This document shows positions 1 to 8,908 of a stretch of DNA of 64,000 nucleotides, in pieces. The DNA lies in IMG/VR virus record IMGVR_UViG_3300042691_037870, positions 62,001 through 126,000 of that record, one strand, 5' to 3'. Numbering within the stretch: position 1 is the first letter of the stretch; each line of letters starts with the position of its first letter. Position numbers and translations under genes: made by a program. The notes beneath the pieces were generated by a model. It made no database searches. It saw nothing but the letters and a program-made list of their open reading frames with translations, and was not told where the DNA came from. Source of the stretch: a virus.

Positions 1-3000
1 CCATCATAACTCAATAAGTACAAGTCATTACCAATAATACTATCAATAATTGTTCCTTCAGGTATATTAGTATCTGATTTGATAATTTTACCAGCTGTGA
101 TAAAATTTAAACCACCTGCAGGTAATGCTGGAGTAACAGTAATAATATCGTTAAAAGCACCTGGTGATACTGTTGAAGATAAATTTTGTACTTCATATTC
201 AACAATATTAAGTTTACCACTTCTTAAACTATTACTCACAACAGTTGCACCGAATCCTCCACCTCCATTAACGGTAAATGTAGGAGCAAAGTTGTAATCA
301 GAACCTTGACTTATAATTTCAACAGCAATAAGATCTCCAGTACCTGCAGGTAATGAATAAACCCAAGCTTTAAGTGTTGCATCATTACTACCTGTAAAAG
401 TATTCCAAGGATACACTAACTCATCCCAAGTAACATCAAATGTAGTAGACACATTTACAAGTGCACCTACTGGAATATTAGGTGCATCACTATAAGGTTT
501 AACTGTGTCGGAATCATTAAAGTAACTTATAGGTGCTGATTCATATTCTTTAACAGTAAGAGTTGCTGTTGGTGTTAAGCCTGTAATACTATCCCATAAG
601 AATTGAATCGTAGGATATGTTGCATATCTTTTACCTAAATCAAAGAGGGTAACTTCTTGTAATTCAAAAGGTATTTCAGTAGCTGCTATTTCAAAACCTA
701 TTGCATCGACAGGAATTTCATATTGATTACCTACAGGTCTAACAACTGTTCTTTGAGAAAACGTAGTTGGTAAACTCGTATAATTGCTTCCTTGTTGAGG
801 ACCTGCATTAATCTGTATATCAGTGACAGACCCATTAACATCTACAGCGGTTACTTCAATACGAAACGGTATTTCATAGGAACCACCACTTAATGTTATA
901 ATATCACCTGCTTGATAATCAGCACCAGCAGGAGTAATTGAATATGAAGCGATTGCCATTGCTTTAACTCGACAACGACCTCTTGCTTGCTGAACAGCTG
1001 ATCCTGGAAAAGTAACTTGTGGGATTTCTCCATAAAAGTTACCACCCGCCCCTGTTACTATTACATCATTAATATCATAATAAGTGGAATAAGGTAAAAG
1101 TGAATTGTCAACTTCAGGTGTAAGTAATCCTCCTAAACGGTCATACGGTCTAAGATCAATAATTTGAGATTTTTTATCATACGTAAAATCAAGTTTCTTA
1201 CCAGAGTTTACAATTAATCTGTCATTTCGATCACTCCAAGAATTAATTGCGTATCTTTCATAATAAACACCTTCACCAGTAATATCAACAATTCTTGTAT
1301 TAAGTGGTAAGAATTTTTCTTTTAAGTAGGCCTTTAAAGCAAATAGCTTAATAAGAACTTCTTCATTGGTGTAGGCAAATGCATCTTCAGTAATTGGGAT
1401 ACCGAATTCATCAGTATCTCCAGAATCACGATTAATGTCATAAAATAAACCAAAAAGATTTGTTTTCTTATAGTGTTTACTTGGTAAAAGATTAATCTGT
1501 TCTGGACTTACCTTTTTATTCTTAAGTTGTAAAGTTATAGGAACTTGACGATATCTATTAAAATAAGTATCATCTGCATTTACATTTAACCAATATTCTT
1601 TAATACGAATATCATAATAACCAAACCAATTAATGATATTTACAAGACCTTTATACGAACCTACATACGGCCATATTTGGTCTCCTTGTAATAGCATTTC
1701 TTTTCTTTTCTGGTTTAACAGAATATAATCAGGATTATCTTCATTAATATCAGAATCTCTTAATATTAATTCTTGGTCAATTGTGATGTCTCTACCAAAG
1801 TTTTCTAAAAGTAATCCTAATCTTTCGTCTTCAGCAATTACTTCACATTCAATAGGGATTTCTAATAATATTGGACTGTAATTGCTAAAAGTAGTATCAG
1901 AGATTTTTAGATACCCTACGTAAGAGCCTTCCACATCAGCTTGAATCCCATAGTTAATTTGTAGTAACCTTTTTTCTAAATCTTCAAACACAATACGTAT
2001 CCATTCATCATTTTGGGCTGTAAATGAATCAGGCATTGTGGCAAGACTGGCATCAGTTAACTCAAAACTAATCTCTTTTGACTTTTGAATCGTAGGGTAA
2101 TCTGTGCCATATTCTACTTCATATAAAAACCATTCTGGGTCAGATGATCTATCAAGAGATGCTGTAAATTGTGGAATAACACTATAATATGTAAAATATG
2201 ATGCTGATGAATTTAAAGTACTACTAAAAGATAATGTATAAGTGCTTAATGCAGTAATTGTATGAATTCCTGCAAGAGGCCCTGCATTAATGTTAATTTT
2301 AGATCCTACTTTTAAATTATGACTAACATAAAAAGTAAAACTAATATTTGTGCCTTCAGCAACATCGTTATTTAATGTAACTTCGCCTATAGTAGGTTCA
2401 ATATTTTTTATAACAGTTCCATCTGGGACACCGTTACCAAAAACTGTCATACCTACTATAAGATTACCTGTTACTCCTAAATTAAGTTCATTGATCTTAT
2501 TTAGAGATTTGCCATGTACATTACCTGTAGTTGTGTATGTGGCGATTGCGACGGTTGCTGATGTGCCATTTGCCGCATAAGAATCGATATAAAAAGGACC
2601 GTATTCTTCAACACGAGGGTGTGTATAACCTATTCTATACTTATCTATTGGAGTATTTGTTTGCGTAGAAATAGCAGGTTTATTAATTGTAACTGTTTGA
2701 TTAAGCAAATCGACCTGTGTAATATAAGTATCGTCATTTAAGCTAATACCTGCTATTCTTACACCTACTAAACTTGTGTCAATAAGCGTAAAAGTTGGGG
2801 TAATAATGTTTGAATCAATAACAGTATTCCAAGTTGAAGTACCAATATATTCCCATACTTTTTCAATTAAAAATAAGCTATCTGACTGAATTAAGCCAGC
2901 AGAAACAGGTTCAAGAAAGTAAGCTGAAAACCCTGAAATAGTAGGATACTTAAAGTAAAATTTATTTACCAAAGAAGAAGAAACTATATCAACAGACTGT

Positions 3001-3311
3001 ATGCTTCCACCTGCTGTAAAAGTTATATATGAAGAATCAATCTTAAAAGTTGTTAAAGTAGTAGCTGTTAAATCAGTATTTAATAATGACATATTTTGTA
3101 CTTGAATATAAGTATCAGCGCTATATCCAAAACCTCCATCAATAATAGATAAATGAACTATCTTGCCTTCATAATTTGAATAAACTTTTAAGACAGCATT
3201 TTTACCTTCACCTCTGGGATCAATTGCTATTGCAGTTGTCTCATCAATAGTTGAAGGATTAATGTTATTTCCTTTCTTATTAAAAAACTTAAATTGATTA
3301 TTTATTAACAT
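1..3311 (-). CDS. Large virion structural protein, C-terminus beyond window
   Basis: An open frame of more than 1100 codons runs from an ATG at 3311 off the left edge with no stop. Its ATG overlaps the stop of the preceding gene by one base (TAATG), so the two are translationally coupled. The translation is rich in short beta-strand repeats of the kind found in T4-like baseplate and fibre proteins, with recurring GGGxGAT and GxxYxxAP patterns near the visible C-terminal part and D/N/G/T-rich turns throughout. No enzyme motif was seen. Position directly after gp6-like and gp25-like wedge genes suggests a baseplate wedge or fibre-attachment protein (gp7/gp8/gp10 role), but this is inferred from context only. 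Confidence 0.75.
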   Translation of the reverse strand, partial: MLINNQFKFFNKKGNNINPSTIDETTAIAIDPRGEGKNAVLKVYSNYEGKIVHLSIIDGGFGYSADTYIQVQNMSLLNTDLTATTLTTFKIDSSYITFTAGGSIQSVDIVSSSLVNKFYFKYPTISGFSAYFLEPVSAGLIQSDSLFLIEKVWEYIGTSTWNTVIDSNIITPTFTLIDTSLVGVRIAGISLNDDTYITQVDLLNQTVTINKPAISTQTNTPIDKYRIGYTHPRVEEYGPFYIDSYAANGTSATVAIATYTTTGNVHGKSLNKINELNLGVTGNLIVGMTVFGNGVPDGTVIKNIEPTIGEVTLNNDVAEGTNISFTFYVSHNLKVGSKININAGPLAGIHTITALSTYTLSFSSTLNSSASYFTYYSVIPQFTASLDRSSDPEWFLYEVEYGTDYPTIQKSKEISFELTDASLATMPDSFTAQNDEWIRIVFEDLEKRLLQINYGIQADVEGSYVGYLKISDTTFSNYSPILLEIPIECEVIAEDERLGLLLENFGRDITIDQELILRDSDINEDNPDYILLNQKRKEMLLQGDQIWPYVGSYKGLVNIINWFGYYDIRIKEYWLNVNADDTYFNRYRQVPITLQLKNKKVSPEQINLLPSKHYKKTNLFGLFYDINRDSGDTDEFGIPITEDAFAYTNEEVLIKLFALKAYLKEKFLPLNTRIVDITGEGVYYERYAINSWSDRNDRLIVNSGKKLDFTYDKKSQIIDLRPYDRLGGLLTPEVDNSLLPYSTYYDINDVIVTGAGGNFYGEIPQVTFPGSAVQQARGRCRVKAMAIASYSITPAGADYQAGDIITLSGGSYEIPFRIEVTAVDVNGSVTDIQINAGPQQGSNYTSLPTTFSQRTVVRPVGNQYEIPVDAIGFEIAATEIPFELQEVTLFDLGKRYATYPTIQFLWDSITGLTPTATLTVKEYESAPISYFNDSDTVKPYSDAPNIPVGALVNVSTTFDVTWDELVYPWNTFTGSNDATLKAWVYSLPAGTGDLIAVEIISQGSDYNFAPTFTVNGGGGFGATVVSNSLRSGKLNIVEYEVQNLSSTVSPGAFNDIITVTPALPAGGLNFITAGKIIKSDTNIPEGTIIDSIIGNDLYLLSYD

Positions 3312-3580
3312 TAGTTAAGATACTTGTAGTTTTTATCAACTGTGTAATTCATTGCTTTTTTTATAAGACTTACACGATCAATCATATAAACCATTAAAAT
3401 TTTCATTTGGTTTATGAAATTCTCTCTCTTTTTATCAGATAAAAGATATGAAGAAACCGACTTATTAAATAGGTTAGTTCTCCAGTCATAACCCGTGTAC
3501 TTTAAATTATCTTGTAGATGTATCATATATTGATAATAACTTTGACGAACTAAATATCTACCTTTTCTTGGATCAGCCAT
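3311..3580 (-). CDS. Small protein in baseplate operon, unknown function
   Basis: 89 residues, basic and tyrosine-rich (MADPRKGRYL start), with predicted helices and no membrane segment. It sits 3 bases after the gp6-like wedge gene and overlaps the start of the next structural gene by one base. The tight packing argues that it is a real late gene and possibly a minor baseplate component. I do not recognise the family. Confidence 0.7.
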   Translation of the reverse strand: MADPRKGRYLVRQSYYQYMIHLQDNLKYTGYDWRTNLFNKSVSSYLLSDKKRENFINQMKILMVYMIDRVSLIKKAMNYTVDKNYKYLN

Positions 3581-3583
3581 ATC

Positions 3584-5275
3584 TTATTGATTTTTTATTG
3601 CGTCTACATTAATTCTATGCAATTCCATATTTATTGTAAACTCTGAATCTTTACCAAAAACAATATTAATACTACCAGGTTTTGACGCATCGGTAGTATC
3701 ATAATATTCAAATCCTTTACGATCTTTCCAACCACCACGAATAAGTGCATACTCACCACGACCTATTAATATGTCTCCATATTCATCAAGACCTTTAGGT
3801 GGCTCGTTTGCATTTGCTATGTCAGTTTTAAATGCTTCATTCTCTTCACTTACAAACCAAACATTTACAGAATCCACACCTTCAACAGATTCTATAATAG
3901 AAACTAAGTCAGACTTAGGAATTTTATCACGTCTACGATTCTTTAAGAAATAGTCAGAACATTTAGAAACTACCGCTTGACGAATGATATCTTTACTATA
4001 TCCTTCATAAGCAGCAATTTTAATGTTAACTACATACTTCTTAACAATAGGATCAACAATTTTTACAACTGTCGTTAAAATCTTTTGCCCACTTTCCTCT
4101 ATCAGATTATAGATCTTGGTTTTTTCTTCTTCGGATAATAAGAATAAATTAAGAGGGGTGTTAAAATAATCAGCATTTGTAGGTTTTCTTTTATTTACGT
4201 CAGGTATTAAGAAAAGATAAACTACATTATCATCAGATATGTCATTATCGCTAAACGTACTAAATGCATCAATAACACTAAACATATTAAATCTTTCTAA
4301 GAAATATACATAGTTATCAGCATTTGCTAAAACATACGCACGACTAGTTTTAGGAGCAAGAATCCTTGTTAAGAACAATGGTTCACTGTCAGCACCAAAG
4401 TTAATAGGCAAACCAATACGAATATTAAGTGCTTGGTTTAAATCAACAGTTTCACCTGCAAGATCAAACCCATCATCCAGAAAAGTAAATTTAGGTTGTG
4501 AATTATTAAAAATGTTTCCGCCATTACCCGCAGTTGTTAAGTATTCAACACGAATTGTAAAACCTAAATTTGGTATATTCCCGAAGTAACCATTTCCAAA
4601 GTAAATATCAACACCATCGCTAATTCCTGTCTTAACCACTACGCCTTTTCCTTCGTAAGGAATGTCATAAAGAGAATCATATACTTTCCATCTTTCATTA
4701 TTTACAAAAACATTAATTATGTTGTTGTCCATCTGATAACCTTTTTTAGGTTTAATTGTATATGATTGCATAGGCAACCCTGTAGATGTTACTTGTTGCG
4801 ATTCAATTTCACCTTGCACAACTTTAACTTCAACAGATTTGTTTCCTGTAAGTTCAAGACGAGTTTCTTCTGTGTTTAGAACTATTAGATACGGTAACCC
4901 AGTGCCTGCATTAACTAATCGGGTATAATTAGGTATAATGACAGTATTTCCGTACATATCAATTTCATTACCGCTGTAAGATAATATAGCTGTTCCTGTG
5001 GCTGAAATTGCACGTGTAGGATTATGTCCCGCGATTCTTGCAAGACCTTTAATGGAAACTTCTCGAGATGCAGTGTAAATGTTTAGTTCAGTGATGCTGT
5101 CTTCAATGTAATAAAAAATAAGTTTACCCATGTCAAGTATTACGGACAGTAACTGTCCATAGGCACTTGCTGGGCTAAACACTTCACCTACTTGTTGAAA
5201 TTGTGTAGTAAGATAACTTCTAACATCAGTATACAACTGCTCAAAAGTTATCCTATTAACTTTAAAAATTTCCAT
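3584..5275 (-). CDS. Baseplate wedge protein, gp6/baseplate J-like
   Basis: 563 residues. The N-terminus (residues about 1-100) is helical, with an FxxLYxDVRSYL stretch and a VILDMGKLIFYYIEDSI segment, followed by a beta-rich central region and a conserved KKYVVNIKIAAYEGYSKD-type strand/helix. This layout is typical of baseplate J/gp6 wedge proteins of contractile tails. In T4, gp6 forms the inner iris of the baseplate together with gp25 and gp53. Here a gp25-like gene lies 10 bases upstream, which supports the call. Family assignment is by pattern and synteny; length is close to that of T4 gp6. Confidence 0.8.
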   Translation of the reverse strand: MEIFKVNRITFEQLYTDVRSYLTTQFQQVGEVFSPASAYGQLLSVILDMGKLIFYYIEDSITELNIYTASREVSIKGLARIAGHNPTRAISATGTAILSYSGNEIDMYGNTVIIPNYTRLVNAGTGLPYLIVLNTEETRLELTGNKSVEVKVVQGEIESQQVTSTGLPMQSYTIKPKKGYQMDNNIINVFVNNERWKVYDSLYDIPYEGKGVVVKTGISDGVDIYFGNGYFGNIPNLGFTIRVEYLTTAGNGGNIFNNSQPKFTFLDDGFDLAGETVDLNQALNIRIGLPINFGADSEPLFLTRILAPKTSRAYVLANADNYVYFLERFNMFSVIDAFSTFSDNDISDDNVVYLFLIPDVNKRKPTNADYFNTPLNLFLLSEEEKTKIYNLIEESGQKILTTVVKIVDPIVKKYVVNIKIAAYEGYSKDIIRQAVVSKCSDYFLKNRRRDKIPKSDLVSIIESVEGVDSVNVWFVSEENEAFKTDIANANEPPKGLDEYGDILIGRGEYALIRGGWKDRKGFEYYDTTDASKPGSINIVFGKDSEFTINMELHRINVDAIKNQ

Positions 5276-5285
5276 CTATATCTTT

Positions 5286-5648
5286 TTATTTTGCCATGAC
5301 TCCGATATACTTTGTCCCGTTAATGTATATATCTATGAAGCAAAAATCTCTTACTTCTCCAGGTTGGAAATTTACTTCCACCGTTACATCATATTTTCCG
5401 GACTCAGGTACATATGCAGCAAGCTGATCATAAAAAGATCTTTGCAACTGTGCAGTATTTGCTTGAAATTCAAATAACTGTTCTTCTAAGTTTAAACCCA
5501 AACCAGGGAATCCAAGAACTTCACCACGAGTAGTAAATATAATCATACGGATTTTAGTTAAAAGTGCTTCTAATTCACTTGAAGTTTCTAACTGGGTAGG
5601 TCTGTAACTGGGGTCATTAATATTTCTACAATAAAGTTCCTTTAACAT
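5286..5648 (-). CDS. Baseplate wedge protein, gp25-like (GPW/gp25 family)
   Basis: 120 residues, the usual size for gp25. It carries the family pattern: an N-terminal strand, a helix with LLTKIRMIIFTTRGEVLGFPGLG, then a helical section, and a final beta-strand pair ending in IDIYINGTKYIGV. In T4, gp25 starts sheath polymerisation at the baseplate and binds gp6. The T4-type EPR-like turn is replaced by RGEVLG. It is tightly flanked by neck and gp6-like genes in one operon. Confidence 0.85.
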   Translation of the reverse strand: MLKELYCRNINDPSYRPTQLETSSELEALLTKIRMIIFTTRGEVLGFPGLGLNLEEQLFEFQANTAQLQRSFYDQLAAYVPESGKYDVTVEVNFQPGEVRDFCFIDIYINGTKYIGVMAK

Positions 5649-5651
5649 ATA

Positions 5652-6383
5652 TTAGTGGAAGATGAAGAACCAATCTGGTGAGTTTTCATCATCTATTTTT
5701 TGTTTAATTTCATCTAATTCTTCTTTACCTTCATCACGAATAGATGAAGCATCAATCTGAATCCCACCCGGAAGATTAAAAGTAAATGTTCCAAGAATTC
5801 TTGCTAAAGATATTTTTGCTTGAGCTGTCACCCAACGCTGAAAAAACCAATCATCGTATAATTTGTTTTCTTCTATCTTAGAGTATGTCTGAATAAAAAC
5901 ATTTCTTTTAGGATCTCTACCTAAAATCTTTAATCTTTTTGTATTACGATTAAAGTCAAATGAAATTCTTTCAAGAATAAAGGCTTGTGTTAAATCCCAA
6001 TAAGAATATTGAGCAGTTCTAAGAACCAAGTCATCGGATTGAAACGGAGATAAGAATAATTCTGAAGCAAGAAGACGATTATCAGAAAAATCACGGTCAA
6101 CAGTACCAAGTCTACCACCACCTGTTACTTCTTTAACTTCAAATACACTAATTACACAATCAGGTAACAGTATGCTACGATACTTTTTAAACTCAGGATC
6201 TGAAAACCATTTTCTTTCAATAATGTAATATTGTGTTTCAACAGCAGGACCATAATTGGCATAAAACCAATTAAGTGCCTGGTCAATTATACGATTAGCT
6301 TCTCTCTCAGGTACAGAATACGGAAGTGCTCCACTACCTGTGATTTCAGCAGTCATCATATCTATAAGTTCTGCTCTTGTCAT
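5652..6383 (-). CDS. Probable neck protein, gp13-like
   Basis: 243 residues. The N-terminal arrangement (a short helix MTRAELIDMM, then EREANRIIDQALNWFYANYG, then a QYYIIERKW strand and a PDCVISVFEVKEV strand) resembles gp13-type neck proteins of T4-like phages, which begin with a short helix and a 'DRIDEAL.YF' helix. The C-terminal half contains a helix set rich in D/E and W (QRWVTAQAKISLARILG). gp13 proteins join the portal/head to the tail. The assignment rests on pattern resemblance, so a different virion role is possible. It lies 3 bases upstream of the gp25-like gene. Confidence 0.55.
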   Translation of the reverse strand: MTRAELIDMMTAEITGSGALPYSVPEREANRIIDQALNWFYANYGPAVETQYYIIERKWFSDPEFKKYRSILLPDCVISVFEVKEVTGGGRLGTVDRDFSDNRLLASELFLSPFQSDDLVLRTAQYSYWDLTQAFILERISFDFNRNTKRLKILGRDPKRNVFIQTYSKIEENKLYDDWFFQRWVTAQAKISLARILGTFTFNLPGGIQIDASSIRDEGKEELDEIKQKIDDENSPDWFFIFH

Positions 6384-6386
6384 ATT

Positions 6387-6629
6387 TTAAGAAAGTACAA
6401 CAATCTCTGTTGCTCCTATTTTTTTAGCTTCACCCTTTGCCCATTTTACAGCATCAGTATACATCATTGCAGAAGGAGTGTAAACATCCATTTCTGTTTG
6501 ATGACCTTGTAGTTTAAATGCCCACATACCTTTACCACTTGGTTTTTTGCCATGTGCGCCTTGATACTTATTAGTATTTACTTCTACCCCTTCATTAAGA
6601 AATTCTTCAAATAATTGTATATGTTTCAT
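6387..6629 (-). CDS. Small capsid-targeted (internal head) protein candidate
   Basis: 80 residues when started at the second in-frame ATG (6629), which gives MKHIQLFEEFLNE and aligns with the neighbouring gene's MKYIKLYENFLNE; an alternative ATG lies two codons upstream. This N-terminus matches the T4 capsid-targeting sequence (MKTYQEFIAE), with a prohead-protease type LxE site at residues 11-13. The remaining mature part is small, basic and Gly/Lys-rich, with a C-terminal alpha/beta look (DAVKWAKGEAKKIGATEIVVLS). It resembles T4 internal proteins in size and arrangement. The function after injection is unknown. Confidence 0.65.
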   Translation of the reverse strand: MKHIQLFEEFLNEGVEVNTNKYQGAHGKKPSGKGMWAFKLQGHQTEMDVYTPSAMMYTDAVKWAKGEAKKIGATEIVVLS

Positions 6630-6643
6630 AATCATTTATTTTT

Positions 6644-7384
6644 TTAATCCCAAACTTCTGTATAAGTTCCACCTACAATCATAACACCTTGTTTCCAATC
6701 AAAATCTAAACGATCCTTCTTAAAGAAAAAGTGATTCTTAATAATATTTTCAGTTTCTTCTTCAGTTTTCCCAAAAGCAATATTAAGATCCTTAATTACA
6801 TATGCCTTATCATACGATTTTGTAATATGTGTAGATGCATGTCTACCAATACCTTGATCTCGTGTATTGATTGTTTTATAATTTGCTGTTGAAGGTTTCC
6901 AGAATTGTAAGATTCTTCTAATTAAATCATCATTAAGAGGCTGTTTTTGAGAAAATCTAATCCAATCTTTAATCTCTTTTGAAATATTTGATTTTCTTGG
7001 GTTACTTAAGTTAAAACTTTTATAGTTATTGATATAATCAACTCCAGCAACACCAATACCACCCATTGCTTCTTTAGGAGAAGCATTACTGATAACTTCA
7101 TAATATGTAACAGATGCTTTTATATACATTCCGCTAATATTACAATTTTGTAAAATCTTAGCACGTTTAGGATCTAACCAACTCCAGTCATCAGTTTGGT
7201 AACGATTAGAAACTCCAACATATCCATTTTTGTAATCATAGTACTTATCATTCTTACCATTCATTTGGTAAGAAACGTTTCTGAAATTGGAAAGCATTGC
7301 TTTCTCAAGATCATTGGCTAACATCATACCTTCTGGATTTTCAGCCTCATTAAGAAAATTTTCGTATAACTTTATGTATTTCAT
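6644..7384 (-). CDS. Capsid-targeted protein of unknown function
   Basis: 246 residues. Residues 1-13 (MKYIKLYENFLNE) match the T4-type capsid-targeting sequence with a predicted cleavage after Glu13. The rest is a soluble alpha/beta protein with many aromatic and Asn residues and no motif I can name. A conserved-looking RDQGIGRHASTHITKSYDKA stretch carries two histidines and might be catalytic, but that is speculative. Its ATG overlaps the stop of the amidoligase gene by one base, so it is coexpressed with it. Confidence 0.65.
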   Translation of the reverse strand: MKYIKLYENFLNEAENPEGMMLANDLEKAMLSNFRNVSYQMNGKNDKYYDYKNGYVGVSNRYQTDDWSWLDPKRAKILQNCNISGMYIKASVTYYEVISNASPKEAMGGIGVAGVDYINNYKSFNLSNPRKSNISKEIKDWIRFSQKQPLNDDLIRRILQFWKPSTANYKTINTRDQGIGRHASTHITKSYDKAYVIKDLNIAFGKTEEETENIIKNHFFFKKDRLDFDWKQGVMIVGGTYTEVWD

Positions 7385-8775
7385 TATTCTTTATCTTTTT
7401 TCTTTTTGTCTTCGTCTTTCTCAATTTCCTGTTCTCCAGGTTTCTTGATAGTTTCTACAATTAAGGTTTCTTTGGATATTTTTGCTAACTTACCAATTTC
7501 ACCATTACGAATAACCCCACGATTAACTTCACAGTTAATCATATCTTTTTTGTTCTCAATAAAACAATCATTACATACATTTGTAATATGCAAAGGTGTA
7601 TCAGCAACTTTAGAAAATTCAAACTTGTTTGATTTCATTGCATAACAGTTTGCAATTCTGGAGTTTAAGATAGTACAATTATAAAACCAACAACCTTCAA
7701 TTACTCCTTGAACTTCACAGTTAATAAATTCGATATCAGTTGCACGACAGTTTACAACTTTGGTATTTTGAACTTGAAAACGTCCTGTTTCTGTGTCATA
7801 ATTAAATTCACCTTTTGTCATACCTCCAGTAACTATCAAGGCAAATAACTTATCTCGTAAAATACCCCATACTGACTGTAAAGTTTGATCATCATTAATT
7901 AAATCAATTGAAACTTTAATATCAGGGAAGTGTCTTTTAAATTCACCATACTTAATAAATGATTTGTAAATAGGTTCTTGTTTACCCATGATGTCTTTAA
8001 ATTTAGCACGGTCTGAATCCGACCAATTACCATTAAAGTTAATAGTCTTATACAAATGAATTAAGTAGTAGTCAATAAGATCCAATATTTTTCGGGTTTT
8101 CTTATGATAGTTTTCACCACCCATATATCGATACTCCAAATAACCCTTTTCAGCTTTGGTAAAGTTTACTCCGTAGTACTTTTCATCAGGCAATCTTAAA
8201 GTTGCTTTACTAAAATCTTCAAGTGATGGAGAATAAAACATTACATCATTAGGGCGGATTTCCTTAATACTTCTTGCATAAACAGAATCTTTTCTGTTTG
8301 GAAACACATCATAAACACGCTTTTCATCAAAGTCAAGAATAAACTTTGTAATATTCATTTTAGATATGTCAATAGGTAAAGGAATCTTATTACCGTCTAA
8401 GCTACAATTTGCATGTATTGAGCATCTTTCATTTGTGTAACCATTATCAGCGATCCATTCAAATACTTTAATGATTGTATTACGTGCATCTTTATAAGCC
8501 ATAGGACCAGTAACAAGTTCACACATATTTTTACCACCTGAATAGTCAGGTTCAAGTTTAAATACATCAGATGTTGGTGTGATAGGTGAATGATACAAAG
8601 GTTTTGGATCAGTGATGTTATTCAAATTCATTGGAATAACAATTCTTTTCTTAACATATTTTGCTAATTCACGAGCAGTTTCAACAAGTGGTAAATTTGA
8701 ATAAAATTCAAATTCGATTCCAACTTTACCAGTCTCAAGGATCTCAGCATCAGTATATGACTTTTTAATTTTCAT
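7384..8775 (-). CDS. Amidoligase-like (COOH-NH2 ligase) with C-terminal beta-helix
   Basis: 463 residues. Residues 17-27 (GKVGIEFEFYS), a GGKNMCELVTGP segment near residue 85 and CSIHANCSLDG near 120 form the pattern of the Amidoligase_2 family (glutamine synthetase-like fold, ATP-dependent amide ligation). The last third (about 340-430) has repeating short N/C/F-rich rungs such as EFINCEV, GCWFYNC and SRIANCY, which look like a right-handed beta-helix of pentapeptide type. A charged K/E tail ends the protein. Substrate is unknown; phage amidoligases are thought to modify proteins or build peptides. It lies between S1-like and capsid-targeted genes. Confidence 0.7.
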   Translation of the reverse strand: MKIKKSYTDAEILETGKVGIEFEFYSNLPLVETARELAKYVKKRIVIPMNLNNITDPKPLYHSPITPTSDVFKLEPDYSGGKNMCELVTGPMAYKDARNTIIKVFEWIADNGYTNERCSIHANCSLDGNKIPLPIDISKMNITKFILDFDEKRVYDVFPNRKDSVYARSIKEIRPNDVMFYSPSLEDFSKATLRLPDEKYYGVNFTKAEKGYLEYRYMGGENYHKKTRKILDLIDYYLIHLYKTINFNGNWSDSDRAKFKDIMGKQEPIYKSFIKYGEFKRHFPDIKVSIDLINDDQTLQSVWGILRDKLFALIVTGGMTKGEFNYDTETGRFQVQNTKVVNCRATDIEFINCEVQGVIEGCWFYNCTILNSRIANCYAMKSNKFEFSKVADTPLHITNVCNDCFIENKKDMINCEVNRGVIRNGEIGKLAKISKETLIVETIKKPGEQEIEKDEDKKKKDKE

Positions 8776-8859
8776 TGGGATTTGTATCTTTTGTATCTTT
8801 GTATATTATTTATCTCTAAGAAAGAATTGGTTTTTGGATTTTAAGAAAAACTTATAAAA

Positions 8860-8888
8860 AAATGGGACAGCTTTAAACAGTCCCATTT
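8860..8888 (-). terminator. Rho-independent terminator after S1-like gene
   Basis: Read on the minus strand, a 9-bp stem (AAATGGGAC/GTCCCATTT) with an 11-base loop is followed by a run of T (plus-strand A run 8855-8862). It lies 21 bases after the stop of the S1-repeat gene and would separate that gene from the amidoligase unit. Confidence 0.85.
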
Positions 8889-8908
8889 ACATTTATTTGT
8901 TTTAAGAA

